Source: Marvania coccoides (taxonomy: Eukaryota; Chlorophyta; Trebouxiophyceae; Chlorellales; Chlorellaceae). Taken from it: a stretch of 64,000 bases of DNA. Below the pieces are notes generated by a model. The model saw nothing but the letters and a program-made list of their open reading frames with translations. It ran no database searches and was not told where the DNA came from. This document shows positions 1 through 11,864 of the stretch, piece after piece. The position numbers were made by a program, and so were the translations under genes. Location of the stretch: assembly GCA_963854735.1 (NCBI GenBank), contig OY978099.1:806001-870000 (forward strand), written 5' to 3'. How positions within the stretch are numbered: the stretch's first letter is position 1; every line of letters starts with the position of its first letter.

Positions 1-334
1 TCATTCTTTGGCATGCGACCTCTACAAATGATATGAAAAAATTGAGCGACGAAAACGGCAAGAACATAAGCGAGCTGCCAATCAACTGCAAAAAGTGCCA
101 ACTTGGCTTAGGTGTCGGGAAAGAGACGGCTCTCAATTTACAGAATAATTTTAAATCACATTTTAATTTAGAAGTAAAAGAGGACACTGCCGTCATTTAG
201 ACCTCGCAGCCTATTTATTTCGCGAGATCTTTTTCATTTTTCAAACCGCGAATTGTTTTTTCTTGGCCTCTATGGCGCCCCTGCCACATTGAAGGCTTCT
301 GCAACACACCCAGTGCACTCCAGCAGCAGCGCAA
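1..334. other. Left-edge noncoding stretch
   Basis: No convincing coding exon or RNA gene is visible. The DNA is AT-rich up to about 240 and then becomes the presumed 5' leader of the RabGAP gene that starts at 335. It probably holds that gene's promoter, but I could not identify a specific element. Confidence 0.4.
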
Positions 335-2696
335 ATGCTGAAAAGCCTGGCCCAGTGGGTCACAGGGGCGGCAGATGACGACCCGAACGTCCCAGTGGCG
401 CTCAAGGAGGAGAAAGATACCAAAGGTCTCATCGACCTGCAGTGCGGCCGCACCGTCTTCAACGACGTCCCCTCCAGGATGCGCTCTGAGCTGTGGCTGT
501 CCCAGCTGTTCTCCGGCCCCGCTGCTGCTGCCGTCGCCTGCTACCCCACCCTCGCCGCCGCCGACCTCGATCCAGAGGTGCTGTCTGAGATCGAAAAAGA
601 CTGTCACCGCACTTTTCCCGGGCACCACCTGCTGAGCAAGCCGGCGGGGCAGCGTGCCATGCTGCTCGTGCTACGTGCTTACGCTTCGTTTGACCCTGAA
701 GTGGGATATACCCAGGGCATGGGATTTCTAGCGGGAGTCATGCTGACGTACCTCCAGGAGGCCCAGGCGTTTGGCGCGCTGACGCTGGTGATGAGGGAGC
801 GGGGCTTGCGGGACGCCTACCTGCCAGATAACGGCATGGCATTGCTGCAGGTCAGCACCACGCTTCAGGCACCCCCCTACACCCATTAAACCAAAGCCTC
901 CGCTAGTTTTGCTTAAGAAAGCCATATGTTTCGCAATATTCTATCTCCTTTGTCTTGATTCATATTTTCTTGATTGATTGCATTGTCACTGGTTTTTTAT
1001 TCAGGTGCGGCTGTGGCAGCTGGGCCGCCTCATTCCGCCCAAACTAGCGGCGCACCTGGAGGGCTTGGGCGCGCTGCCCGTGCTGTACGCCTCCTCCTGG
1101 TTTCTCACCTGCTTTGCCGCAGACTTTCCGATGCATTTTGCCGCCCGAGTGATGGACCTGGTGGTCACCGACGCCGTGGTGACCACCCCGCTGATGAAGG
1201 TGGCGGTGGCAGTACTGGAGCGGTGCGAGGAGGCGCTGCTGGCGATGCACGACCTGGAAGAGGTGGTGGAGTTGTTGAGGAAGAAAGTTCCGGCGTGGCC
1301 AAAGGCGAGGCTGCAGGACCTGCTCACGGAGGCGCTGTGCCGCGGGTGGGCGCCGTGGCAGGCGGACGTCCTTCGAGAAATGAATGTAAGTGTGAACGCG
1401 ATTTTTTCTGTGTGAGTTTTATTATTATTCATATATTGGGTTTCATGTTCCGCTCACTTATCTTCTACTGTACTTTGATTTCAGGGAGCTGAGACGGTGG
1501 CTGAAGCTGTGGCCAGGGTCAACGCCAATGCCGCCGCTGCTGCAGCAGCAGCGGCAGCCAGCACTTCAGCAGAGAGAATCGCCGGAAAAAGCGACGCTCA
1601 GTCTCCGAAAAGCATCAACGCGGCAGCAAGACCTAGCAGCAGTCCTCGGGAAGTGAAACCGCCGCCGTCATCGCCCCTTTCTTTCTCTTCTTCTCAGCAG
1701 CAGCAGCAGCAGCAACAACCGTCGACACCTCCCTCAGCGGTTAAGCTGGCGCCCTTCCCCCCGCCTCCCACACACCGCAAAGACCACGTGAAGTGGGGTA
1801 CGCAGCACAGCGCATCACCAGGAGCAGCAAGGCCGCCGATGTGGCGCCCAGATACGCCGATGCTGACAGCGGTGGCGCCCAATAAACTTCGAATAGACCC
1901 CGAGCTGCAGGAAATGGCGCTAGACCCCACCCTCAGCCGGCATTTATCGACCTATCTGACCTCGCACGGCAGGCACAACGAGCACGCCCAAGCGGCGGCG
2001 GCGGCAGCAGCGCCGCCACAAGAAGAAGCACTGGCAGCGATGACGGCGGCGATTCAAACGGACCTCTCGGGGGGCGCTGGGCCAGACACGCCTGCCAGCA
2101 GCGGGGTGAGCGTTGGCATCCCGCAGATTCCTTCTCCATTTGCGAGCGCCTCGACTTCAGAAGCAGCGGGATCAGCAGTATCGTCCTTTGCCCTTGGCAG
2201 CTCAGAGTATTCAGACTTCACCGGCGCGACGGAGCGCGGTACCGGTGAAGACACCCTCAATGCGAGCGGGAGCTCCTACATGACCACTGGAGCGTGCAGC
2301 GTGACGCATTTGCTCAAAGAGCTGAGCGTCGACAGCAGCGGCGGTGCTGCTCCGCCGCCACACAGGCGGCTGGAGACCATTCTGGAGCCTCCTCCAGCGC
2401 CGGTGCGAACAGGCACGCCGCCTTTAGAGGCCACTAAAGCCACCGGGGATAGCTGGGGAAGCTGGAGGAAGGCAGACAGCGGAGTTAGCGGGGCAGCTAG
2501 AGAAGAACAGCTGCCGCCGTCACCACAGCCGCTGTCGTTGCAGGGCAGCGCCGCGTTTACGTCTTCCATCTCTGCAGCGAGCTCTCGGGCGATGCTGCTG
2601 CAGCAGGAGCACGCGCACCAATTCTTTGAAACCGCGATATCGCCGCCGAAGAAGAACGAGACGGCGGAGCGGAGGGCCAAGGCGGGGCTGTCTTGA
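335..2696 (+). CDS. TBC-domain Rab GTPase-activating protein
   Basis: Three exons (335-850, 1005-1385, 1485-2696; all joins phase 0) give 702 residues. The first 300 or so form a TBC domain, which makes Rab GTPases hydrolyse GTP during membrane traffic. Both catalytic fingers are visible: the arginine finger in IEKDCHRTFP (Arg92) and the glutamine finger in YTQGM (Gln127), followed by the SSWFLTCFAADFP block typical of the EVI5/TBC1D10 type. The last 400 residues are low complexity (Ala, Ser, Pro, a Gln run from CAG repeats near 1698) with no domain I recognise. The start at 335 is the first ATG before the domain. The GAP activity call is firm; the Rab substrate cannot be told from the sequence. 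Confidence 0.9.
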
Positions 2697-3144
2697 TGTG
2701 GTTCTGGTTGGCTAGGCAATGGTTATATTGAATGAATTCAAGCTTCAGTGCCAGGTTATAAGAGTTGTTATATAAAAGGAGTTGAATATAATTTCTATGA
2801 GTTGCCACGTGGCATCATGTTCGCTCCAGTCATTTTTACGGAATGCAGCGCTTTCAAAAGTATATTTTATTTTATTTCAGCGCTTTCAAAAGTATGTTTT
2901 AATATTAACCCGCAATTCCCTAATAGTTCCAGTGCTGCGATACTGGTTACTACCAAAACAAAATTTGAAGTCGACCAATTCCGAAATAAATCCTCACAAA
3001 ACTCAAGACGAATTGATTAGCGGTTACCACAATAAAAAAGCGTTTAAGGTTTAACCCTGAACCTAACAAACGAGCTTTCAGCTTCTTCTTTTTCTTCTTC
3101 GTTCACCTTTTCCGCAACCGCCTCGAGAGAGAGCGCGCGCAACA
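2697..3144. other. Intergenic spacer with an 18-bp direct duplication
   Basis: AT-rich spacer between two same-strand genes. An 18-nt unit occurs twice, at 2846-2863 and 2878-2895, 32 bp apart. A pyrimidine-rich patch (3080-3120) lies just before the next start codon and is probably 5' leader. No gene is seen. Confidence 0.5.
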
Positions 3145-4315
3145 ATGTGCATCGCATTTCTCGCCTACAACTGTTTAGAGAAATACCTCCTCGTGCTAGC
3201 CTTTAACCGCGATGAGGTGCTCGATCGGTGCGAGGCCATTCTTTGTATTTTTTTCATTGTTCTCCACCGCCTCCAAAAAAATCAACCTTTCCCCTATTTT
3301 GCCCGCAGGGACACCCGCGAGACGCACTGGTGGGACGACCGGGAGGGTCTAGTGGGGGGCAGGGACTGCGTGGGGGGCGGCACCTGGCTCTGCGCTGGCG
3401 TCAATGGCAGAGTTTCTTTCGTAACCAACGTCAGAAAACTGCACGAAAACCACAAAGAGCGGCCCTTCAGCAGGGGTGTGCTACCAGTGGATTTTGTGGA
3501 CGGCAAAGACACGCCCACGCAGTACTTGAATAATATAAAAAGCGCCGATTTCCCTGGGTTCAATTTAGTCATCAGTGACCTATCGCAGCCGCCTGAAAAC
3601 GGCTCGCAGGTGCACTACTTCACAAACGCTGCCGCTGACGAGCTGCTGGGGAACGGCAACGCGCCCACGGAGCCCACTCCTTTGACGCCTGGTGAGGAGG
3701 ACAAAGAAAAATAACCCGTGATTCACCCCCCATCATCGTTTCTATTTTAGTCGCCTGAACCTTCGCTCTCTGTTGCTATGCGCAGGTATTCACGGGCTGA
3801 GTAACGCAGTTCTGGACACCCCGTGGCCAAAGGTGACGCGGGGCAGGCATCGGTTAGATGACTTGGCTGGCGCCGGAGCCTTCGACGACGTTGAATTTCC
3901 ATGGGACGCGATGTTTGCAATCATGCGAGACTCTGAAGTGCTGGAAAGGGACCCCAGCAAGCTCCCGCTGTACACGGGCTACCCTGTCGAGTTTGAAACG
4001 GCCTCCAGCGCCATTTTCCTCGAGGCAAGTTTTCTCAGCCGAAAAACATCGGAAACCCCTCTATAATATTGCTGCATTGGGGCACTTTCATCAAATGTTT
4101 GCACACCATTACGTAATTGTCGCTTTTGCTGCCTCCAGCCAGCTGAATATGAGGGTGTTGGATACGGGACGCGTTCAGTCACCGTCATGGCCGTGCCGAG
4201 GGACAGCGCCAGCCCGGTGGAGCTGCGAGAGCAGTTTATGACTGCTGGCGGAGGGTGGGCGGAGGAGAGACACCGGTTTCACATGCGGCTGCACCCCACA
4301 CTGCTGGGAGCGTGA
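3145..4315 (+). CDS. TANGO2: TANGO2/NRDE family protein
   Basis: Four exons (3145-3227, 3309-3691, 3786-4024, 4139-4315) give 293 residues, close to the roughly 276 of human TANGO2. The family signature is at the N-terminus: MCIAFLAYN, then LAFNRDEVLDRDTRETHWW, where the NRDE motif is immediately followed by residues encoded by exon 2. Later blocks IHGLSNAVLDTPWPKV and YGTRSVTVMAV also match the family. TANGO2 proteins are soluble proteins linked to Golgi organisation, mitochondria and lipid or haem handling; their chemistry is unsettled. The third intron has a GC donor (GAG|gcaagt at 4025), supported because only this join restores the PAEYEGVGYGTR block in frame. Confidence 0.92.
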
Positions 4316-4705
4316 TTTATTTATTATTCTTGTTTCTTCCCAAAAATAAAATCGAAAATAATGCGCCAGAGTCCTTCCGAGGAGGTGCACAGTCATTCCC
4401 CGGGCAAATTAATATATGCACATTTGTTACAATGGTGTAGAGACGAATTATTTCATCGAAACGAAATCGTCGTACCATAGTTTTGTGGGCGCTGCTGCTG
4501 GGCGCTGGTGTTATTACAACTGGACGGCGTGGTCCGAGCCAGAGCGCAGTGTTATTGATCGTTTTTCAGCGCAAGCGATGTCTGGCGTTGCCCAGCACAG
4601 CGTTAAAAAGCGCTCATGAAAATTTGATTGCGATTTATCGGCGCTCGAGCTCGGCGTAGTACGATATAAATTCATTTATTTCTGCGAAAAAAATATCTCT
4701 GCGGC
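4316..4705. other. Intergenic spacer
   Basis: AT-rich stretch holding the 3' end of the TANGO2 gene and probably the promoter of the bestrophin gene. A 67-codon open frame at 4416-4619 has no recognisable domain and no splice partner, so I do not call it. Confidence 0.4.
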
Positions 4706-6648
4706 ATGATTCCCTACAGAAAAATATTCTGGGGGCTCCACCTTCCTCTGTGAGTTCACAGCGAGCTCCATCTCCCCCCTCCATTTCCCCCGCAAATCAC
4801 ATTCCAACGGGTTCCAACTTTTTTCAAATCGTTCATTTTATTTCATTCATCCTGAACAGCCTAATCTATAATTGCCTCGCGTAGTAAACACCCCAAAACA
4901 TAATGCATTTTAATCTGCAGGCGATGCTACGGCTCCCCCGTCCTCCAGACCGCAGTCTTCGGTGTCTTGGCGGCCCTGCAGACTGTGCTGTTGTACGAGT
5001 TCTGGGGCGAGAAATCCAAGCAGTACTTCTCCGGCGTGCCCTACCTCACCTTCCCAGCCTACACCACCATGGTCACGTTTCTCATCGTATTCCGGCAGAG
5101 CTTCAGCAGCTCTCGCTACGATAATGGCCGCACCCGGCTGCAGACGATGACCTCCTCCCTGTGGTCGGCCTTCTCGCTGGCGCTGTCGTTCGACGGCGGG
5201 TCTAAAACGTGGATAGCGCAAGGCGAGCCCCTCGATGCGGCGTCCGAGTCGTTTCGGAACGACATGGCGCACCGCTTCTCGCTGCTGCACGCCAGCTGCC
5301 TGCAGACGCTGCGCTGTGACTGGGACTTCAACAACCTCACCGACCACAACGAAGACGACCTCCCCCCCTGGGACTCCTCCTCCACCCAGGGCTTCACAGT
5401 GCCGCTGTGGAATTACGTTCTCCCCCGCAGCCGCGTGCGCAGCCGCGCGCGGTACCACCAGGTGTCCAAACTGCCCGTCATCGGGGGGCTCACGAAGCGG
5501 GAGCGCACGGTGCTGAGCTCCCGCGCGGCGGTGCGCGTGCAGACGCGCGTGCGTCAGCGCAGGGGCGGCAGCAACGGCGACGCCGACAAAAGCTTTTACA
5601 ACCCGAGCGTCATCCTCGAGAGCAAGTCTGTGTCTGGTGGCACCGCCAAGTACTTCCAGGCGTCTTCGCTGTGGACCAGCGACACCGGGGTGGTGGTGAG
5701 AGGGGCCATGGAACGCCCCTACCGCATCCTGTTTTGGATCAAGGAGGGCATGCGCCACAGAATGGTTGGTTAGTTACACTAGGAATTCTTTGAGGATATG
5801 TCTAACAACAATTCTGCATTAAAGAAAAGGCAGAATTATATGTATGGAGGGTTCTTTTTTACTGATGGAAAAAAATGTCGACATGATTTGATAAATGTAT
5901 AATAATTGCGCAGATGGCGGTCTGGACATGCCTGCCCCCATCCTTGCCACCATCTGGCAGTCCATCAACGCCGCCGTCCAAAATTTCGAGCTCGCAACCT
6001 CCCTGAACGACACTCCGTTTCCCTTCCCCTGGGCTCAGCTCATCGTGTTCGCCCTCATCACCTGGCAGATTCTAATTCCTTTCACCGTGGTTGTGTCCTA
6101 TCAAAACAGGGCGCTGGGTATCGTCACCTCCGTCGTGACTGTGTGGGTGCTGTGGGCGCTGAATGAAGGTAACGTTACACAGTAGAATGCAGAAGTGGTT
6201 TCATCGTGACACAATTCTTAATTTAAACTAGAAACTGAATAACAAATATACGGTCACATGAAATAGGATTTTATTGACACAAACACGCTCACATCTTCTA
6301 CTTTTTTCCTTCATGTTGCAGTCGCCCGAGACATTGAAGACCCCTTCCTGAGGTGAAAATCGAATATGATGCTGGCAAGCGACCCTTCTCCTTGGCGTTT
6401 TCTCAATCAAGGCTCACGACGTTGGTTTTCTTTTTCTTTTTTTCAACTGCAGCGAGCCCAACGACCTGCCCCTCGCCAGGCTGCAGTACCAGTTCAACCA
6501 GCGCTTGCTGGCTGTGATTAACTACACCGAGGGGTATGCAGAATTTCTTGCTGAAACTTCCGGTAGTGCTGAAAAGATGGAAGATGGAGAGATTCCGTCA
6601 TATGCCGGCGGCGTCATGGAGGAAGGCTCGACCGTTGTCGATTCGTAA
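4706..6648 (+). CDS. Bestrophin-family anion channel
   Basis: Five exons (4706-4749, 4921-5768, 5914-6168, 6322-6352, 6453-6648) give 457 residues. The family is recognised from CYGSPVLQTAVFGVLAALQ and TFLIVFRQSFSSSRYDNGR near the N-terminus, and from VARDIEDPFLSEPNDLPL plus ARLQYQFNQRLLAVINYTE near the C-terminus, which sits where animal bestrophins have their calcium-clasp segment. Bestrophins are pentameric chloride or bicarbonate channels; in plants and algae they sit mostly in thylakoids. A long polar insert (about residues 85-250) separates the membrane segments. The first exon (44 nt) is my inference: it has a good gtgagt donor and the right phase. Exon 4 is only 31 nt. The compartment cannot be decided from the sequence. 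Confidence 0.85.
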
Positions 6649-6946
6649 ACAAATCTGAAAATTGCGAACTGTTGCTGCACGACTTCCCAGGGGCACTCCC
6701 GAAGGCAGATATCGGGTAAACGGAGTTTCTGGTCTGGCGTGAGAACGCTGCTTCACATGGCTGCAAGTGGAGGTTGGGAGGGATTGCATTTACAAGCTCG
6801 GGGTTAAAGAAGTAGTTGGAAAAGAATTAAAGAGAATCGGAGTAGGTAGTCGCAAAATTGGGTTTATATTTAAAACCCACACAAACAGTAAACGCTGGCA
6901 TCAAGTAACACACCACTCACTGTTTATTAATACCTCAAAAAAGTGT
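6649..6946. other. Convergent 3' spacer
   Basis: AT-rich 298 bp between the 3' ends of the bestrophin gene (+) and the MATE gene (-). It is probably made of the two 3' untranslated regions. No further gene is seen. Confidence 0.4.
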
Positions 6947-8711
6947 TCATGCAAAGTCTTCTTCTGTATTTCTTCTTGAGTTGGTCAAACTGATAAACTC
7001 AACCGCCTGCAAGCCGTCATCATCCTCTTCGTCCCCATGCGGATCACCCAGCCGCCCCAGCGCCCGCCGCATCTCTTTCTTCCAGTCCATGCGCAACAGC
7101 ATGGTCGTCATCGCAATCCCATTGAATCCAGCACAAGTGGCCAACCCCAGCCACAGCCCCACAACTTCCAGCTTAAATTTAAAAGCGCACAGCGCCGCCA
7201 GCGGGAGACCCACGATCCAAAACGCCACCAGGTTGAATAGGGCGCCTACTTCTTGGCGGCCGGCGCCCCGCAGCACGCCGCCCACGCAGGCGTTCATGCC
7301 GTCGCCCAGCAGGCACACCGCGAGCACATTGAACACGGGCGCAGCTGCCGATTTGACCGGCTCTTGGTCGGTGAAAATGAGCGCCAGGGAGTCATGCAAC
7401 GCCAGCACGACCACCATCAGCGTTATCTACATACAAGGTACGGCAGGTACAAGAAATAAGTTATTCCGGGAAATAAAGGCGGAAAAAACAATCGCCAAAA
7501 AATCGCACCTGGATGCACATGGACACGCCAGCGCCGATGTGCGCTGATCTGCGCGCAGCGTGTGGCAGTCCCGCCCCCAGAGCATTGCCCACCCTCACTG
7601 CGATCGCCCCACTCAGCCCCATCGGAAGCATATAGAGGAACCCTGATACGTTCAATGTTAGCCCCATCACCGCCACTTTCAGCTCTGGTGTGGGAAGCCA
7701 CCCCGCCATGATGACGCAAGCTTCAAACGTGGACCATTCCAGGCACACCATCGCTGCACTGGGGCCCGCCAGCCGTAGAAACGTGCCCCACCCGCTCAGC
7801 GCCTCTCTCGACCACCCCTGCCACGTCAGCTCTTTCTCCAGCCCCGCTTTCTTCATCTTGGCGTGCCGCCGCAGTGTCCAGGCCAGCATCACCAGCAGCG
7901 GCGCCGCCTGCGCGAGGTTGCTGGCCACGGCGGCACCCCGCAAGCCGTGCTTCAACTTCACAATGAACAGCCAGTTGAACAGCGGGGCTACCAGCATTGA
8001 AATGATGGATGCAACGGTGGCAGGAGCCACCACGCTCTGCGCGGTGAGATACCGCTTCAAACACTCTGCCCAGCCGATGAAAAACAGCGCGGGAGTCAGC
8101 CAGTGAACGAAGTCAGCTGCTGCCGCAGACAGGCCTGGGTCTTGCCCCAACGCCAGCATCAACGCCTCCATTTTAATCCAGACCGCCGCCACGATCGTTG
8201 CTGTGACCGAAGCAAATACCAGCGAGCGTTGCAGTGCCACCCCCACCGCTGCGTAGTTGGCCGCGCCGTAGGCCTGCGCGCACAGGGTGTCCAGCGCGCC
8301 CAGGGAGCCGGTGAGCAGCGCCAGGCCGGTGATGTTGAAGAAAGAAGTTGCCATGACAGCTGCCGAGAGTTCAAATTCACCCAAGCGGCCCACAAATGCG
8401 ATGCTGATCATGGAGACGAGGAAAGAGCTCATCGAGGAGGTCACCAGGGGGGCTGCAAGGGCTCCCAGGCGGCCGGCTTCGTGTAGCCAAGCATGCAGCG
8501 TGCCGCCGGGCTCACTTTCTTCCTCGTGCAGCAGAGTTGCCTTGCTGATGGCGCGGCGGAAGGGGTTGTTGGCTGCGGCGGCGGAGGCGGATGCTGTGGG
8601 TGCTGCGGAGGAGCTCAGCAGCGGCTGAGCGTCGTCGGCGTCTTCCTCGGCCGCTGGCATGAGACCCATGCTGGCTGGGTCCTCATGTGCGGCGTTTCGT
8701 TGGGCTCGCAT
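6947..8711 (-). CDS. MATE-family multidrug/toxin extrusion transporter
   Basis: Two exons (8711-7509, 7426-6947; phase 0 join) give 560 residues with about twelve hydrophobic segments in two MatE halves. The first half begins after a polar N-terminal tail of about 75 residues with LARLGALAAPLVTSSMSSF-like text; later blocks such as SAAMVCLEWSTFE and GDGMNACVGGVLRGAGRQ are typical of eukaryotic MATE carriers. These antiporters use H+ or Na+ to move organic cations or metabolites out of the cytoplasm, at the plasma or vacuolar membrane. The C-terminal tail is acidic (GDEEDDDG). The substrate cannot be predicted. The start is an ATG 408 bp from the divergent TBL2 start. Confidence 0.92.
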
Positions 8712-9119
8712 GCTCCCCCGTGCGCGACTCCGATGATTGGTGTTGGTTTGCCTCCTAGCCCGAAAGAACTAAACTGGAAAAAATGGGGAAAAATGAGCTC
8801 GACTCATTTTAAATGTTTTATATGCAACATGAAGGGCAGAAGCTCATGCTAGTGAAGGCGATGTGTATCGATGGTAATAAAGAATCTTAAAATCGAAATG
8901 CATTGTGGATAGAGAAGGGATTGATTTTGGTTGCGGCTGTTGAGCTGAGAAACAAATGACAATTTGTCAATGAATTCATTTTAAAGCGTATATTAATTTT
9001 TATTCACCATTCACACGCGTTACAAATTTCCAAGGACACAATCTCTTTCCCAGGAGCTGATTTTGATCGATCACTTTTTCGTTTTTTCACAACTGTTTTA
9101 CCAAATAAAAGGAGACATT
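8712..9119. promoter_or_regulatory. Shared upstream interval of MATE (-) and TBL2 (+) genes
   Basis: 408 bp between divergent start codons, AT-rich in the middle (8800-9010). It must hold both promoters by position. I see no distinct conserved element. Confidence 0.5.
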
Positions 9120-10554
9120 ATGGATGATGTGTTTTCTCAAGCGTCAACGCTGTCGCTGCCCACGCAAGCGGCGCTGGCAGTGTCTCTGCTGTCGATTGTT
9201 TACCTCACAGTCAGCGCTGTTCTCTCGGTGCTCTCCATCGTCGTTTCCATCCTCCGTCGCATCCTGGGACCTCTCCTCCCCCAGCCCAGGCCAGCCACCC
9301 CCAGAGAGGACTCTTCTGCCGCTCTCACAATGCCAACTCCCGCCCGTCCACCCTCTCAGCCCTCTCTCAAGCAGCTCATCAAGTCCTCACAGAAGGCGGG
9401 ACGCGGCGGCGCCAACGGCCCTGACCGCCATGCCGACTCGGAGCTCTTTCTGCACACCCTGCGCGGCCACACTGACGCCGTTACCGGTCTGAGCTTCACC
9501 TCTGATGGGAAAACCCTGGCGACAGCCTGCGAGGACCGCTACCTGCGCATCTTCAACCTGACTTCCATAGACGCCAAGAGCATCCCCTTCCGCCAGTTCC
9601 ACCTTCGTTCCGGCTGCCAGGACGTGGCGTTTGGTTCTACTGCCGACCGAGTGGCCATTTTGACCAAAGGAGCAGCAGGAGCCGCAGGGATGGCGTTTGT
9701 GGATGTCTCTCAGAAGGAGGTGCAGGTGCTGAACGAGATGGAGAACATTTTCACGAGCAGAGCCGCCATGGGGCTGTGTTTAAAGGGCAGCGGAGGGAGT
9801 GGAGCTTCTGGCAATATTCCAGTGCTGGTGGCCTCCGCTGTGAGCCCTGAGCTGCGGGTATACTCTGCGTTGCCCTCCCTCCCAGCCCTGGGCAAGGTAG
9901 GTTCCCTCAGCTCTACTAACATCCTTCCAGCTTTCCCACCGTGTCTTTACCTTCTTGTTACTTCTCTCTTCTATTTCTGTGCAGGTGGACACGGGGGGCA
10001 TGCAGCATTACGGCATCGCGGTGAGCGACGACGGCCGCTACGTGGCCGCCGCCTCCTTTGCCGCCGACGTTAAAATCTACGAAATCGGCTACGACAGAAC
10101 AGGCTCGTTCGTGGGCATCAAGAAAGTCATGGACCTGAAGGGTCACAAAAAGAAGATAACGGCGGTGTGCTTCTCGCCCGATGGCGGCAAGGCTTGCAGC
10201 GCTTCAGAGGACGGAACTTTGAGAATCTGGAACATCGCTGTGAGGTACAAGCAGCAAGAAGACCCTAAACTGTTGGCCACCGAGGGACTACCGTCAGGTA
10301 AAACTAGCGTGACGCGGCTGGCGTGGGGAAGAGGCGGCGAAATTGCCGCGGTGGCGGGCAGCAACGTGTTTTTGCTGAGCGCAACCTCGGGGCAAGTCGT
10401 GGATGCAGTGTACGGGGCGCACAACGGGACTATTGTGGACGTGGCGTGGTCGCCCACGCGGGTGACGGCGCCTCAGGGGCAGGCCACGCTGCTGGCGACT
10501 GCGGGAGAAGATGGCAGGGTGCGGCTGTGGCGGGGGACGTGGAATTTGGTGTGA
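9120..10554 (+). CDS. TBL2: WD40 protein, transducin beta-like 2 (TBL2) type
   Basis: Two exons (9120-9896, 9985-10554; phase 0) give 448 residues. An N-terminal hydrophobic segment (about residues 17-45, LSLPTQAALAVSLLSIVYL...) precedes a low-complexity linker and a WD40 propeller starting at LHTLRGHTDAVTGLSFTSDG. Repeats end in IFNL, IWNI and LWRG strands. Membrane anchor plus WD40 matches TBL2, an ER membrane protein that in animals binds PERK and takes part in the unfolded-protein response. Whether that role holds in an alga is inference. Start chosen at the first ATG before the anchor. TGTAA at 10632 is a plausible poly(A) signal. Confidence 0.85.
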
Positions 10555-11125
10555 AAGGCATGGCTCTAAAGAGTGCATCACTTGAAAACTCTCTAGGTCA
10601 CATGCTAAGAAACAGAGCCGAAATACTTTCTTGTAAAACGTAACTATAAAATAACTTTTGAAACTAATAAACTCCTGGAAGTCCCACGGAAGCTCCAGAG
10701 CCGCTTGATGCGTGTTTTGAGTGTATTAATAGTTATTATGAGCAGTCGAAATACTCACGGTACCTCCAGCTCCCCCATGCAGAGCCTCCAACTCAATAAT
10801 GTTGCCGCTGCCGGTTTTGTTTCACTCTGAGACGATGCCGCCACGTGCCGCAGCGTTGCATAGGCATGCACTCTTTATAATGAAGCGAAAAGATATGCAG
10901 TTTTTCTGACACACACGTGTTTTTGTGGCATAGAATACCCTGCCGCAGCTGGGAATTCCTTCGAAGAAGAAACTTTTGTGTTTCATCGTTTCATCTCACT
11001 CGAACTTATTATTGTGATTCATTTGATTGTTTTATAAATTTTCATTCAATAAAGAATCAGCCAAACACACTAGAATATCCTTCTGATTCTGAATATTATT
11101 TCAAAATCGCATTAAAAAAAATAAA
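10555..11125. other. Intergenic spacer before SYS1
   Basis: 571 bp, AT-rich. The segment 10760-10870 is richer in GC and looks exon-like on the minus strand (it ends at a gtaccgtgagt-like site), but no start-to-stop model can be built from it, so no gene is called. The part after 10900 is AT-rich and probably holds the SYS1 promoter. Confidence 0.35.
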
Positions 11126-11728
11126 ATGCTTTACGGGCCATCTGTGTGGGATCCCTTTCTCATAACCGCACAAATTGTGGCAGTGCAATGTTGTTTCTAT
11201 ATTGGAGTTGGCTTATTGATGTCAATGCTCGTGGGTAAGCGTGTCTAAAAAATTAAAATTCCAATTCAAATTTTTATCCTCCCTCCCTCATATGTTGATC
11301 GTCCTCTCGTTAATGATACATTCTCTCTGATCCAATTCCTTCCATTTCCACGCCCTGATGCAGCCCCGTACGCCCCTCGCCTAGCGCTCTTCCACATCTT
11401 TGACTGGCACCAGGCGAGCTTCACCTCCTTCCAGGGGTGGATGGTGTCCATCGCCTTCTTTTTAAACGCGTTCGTGTTGGCGGTGGGCGTGCGCGTGGTG
11501 GTGCAGCGCGCCAAGAAGTGTCTGGATTTTTGCGTCACCGTCTACTTCATTCACCTGCTGGCGGTGTCCCTCTGGAGCGGCTTTCCGCGCAGCGCGGCGT
11601 GGTGGCTGTGCGCGGTGGTGAACCTCGCCATCACCGCGCTGCTCAGCGACTGGCTGTGCCTACAACAGGAGCTGAAAGAAATTCCGCTGGCCTCAATACC
11701 ACGGCGGGTGGAGTCAGCAAAACGATAG
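11126..11728 (+). CDS. SYS1: SYS1 Golgi membrane protein
   Basis: Two exons (11126-11234, 11364-11728) give 157 residues; human SYS1 has 156. Exon 1 encodes MLYGPSVWDPFLITAQI, the family's conserved N-terminus. Exon 2 encodes three more membrane segments with KKCLDFCVTVYFIHLL and the C-terminal QQELKEIPLASIP block, almost identical in pattern to animal SYS1. SYS1 is a four-pass Golgi protein that recruits the small GTPase ARFRP1/Arl3 and so the Arl1-golgin tethering pathway. Exon 1 has no long open frame of its own and was found by looking for the missing N-terminus. The join completes one alanine codon across the intron. TGTAA at 11782. Confidence 0.93.
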
Positions 11729-11864
11729 CGAAAAACGATAACCGCTGCGGTTTTACATCAACATTCGGACTATGTGCGTCATGTAAACAATATGAATGAA
11801 TTATAAATCATCTCAGAAGGAGAAAGATGAAAAAAATACGATAGTTCAAAATTTGAATAAGTGT

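Noticed and set aside
10760..10870. Exon-like GC-rich patch on the minus strand
   Set aside because: It has a donor-like end but no start-to-stop model can be joined in the space before the TBL2 3' end.
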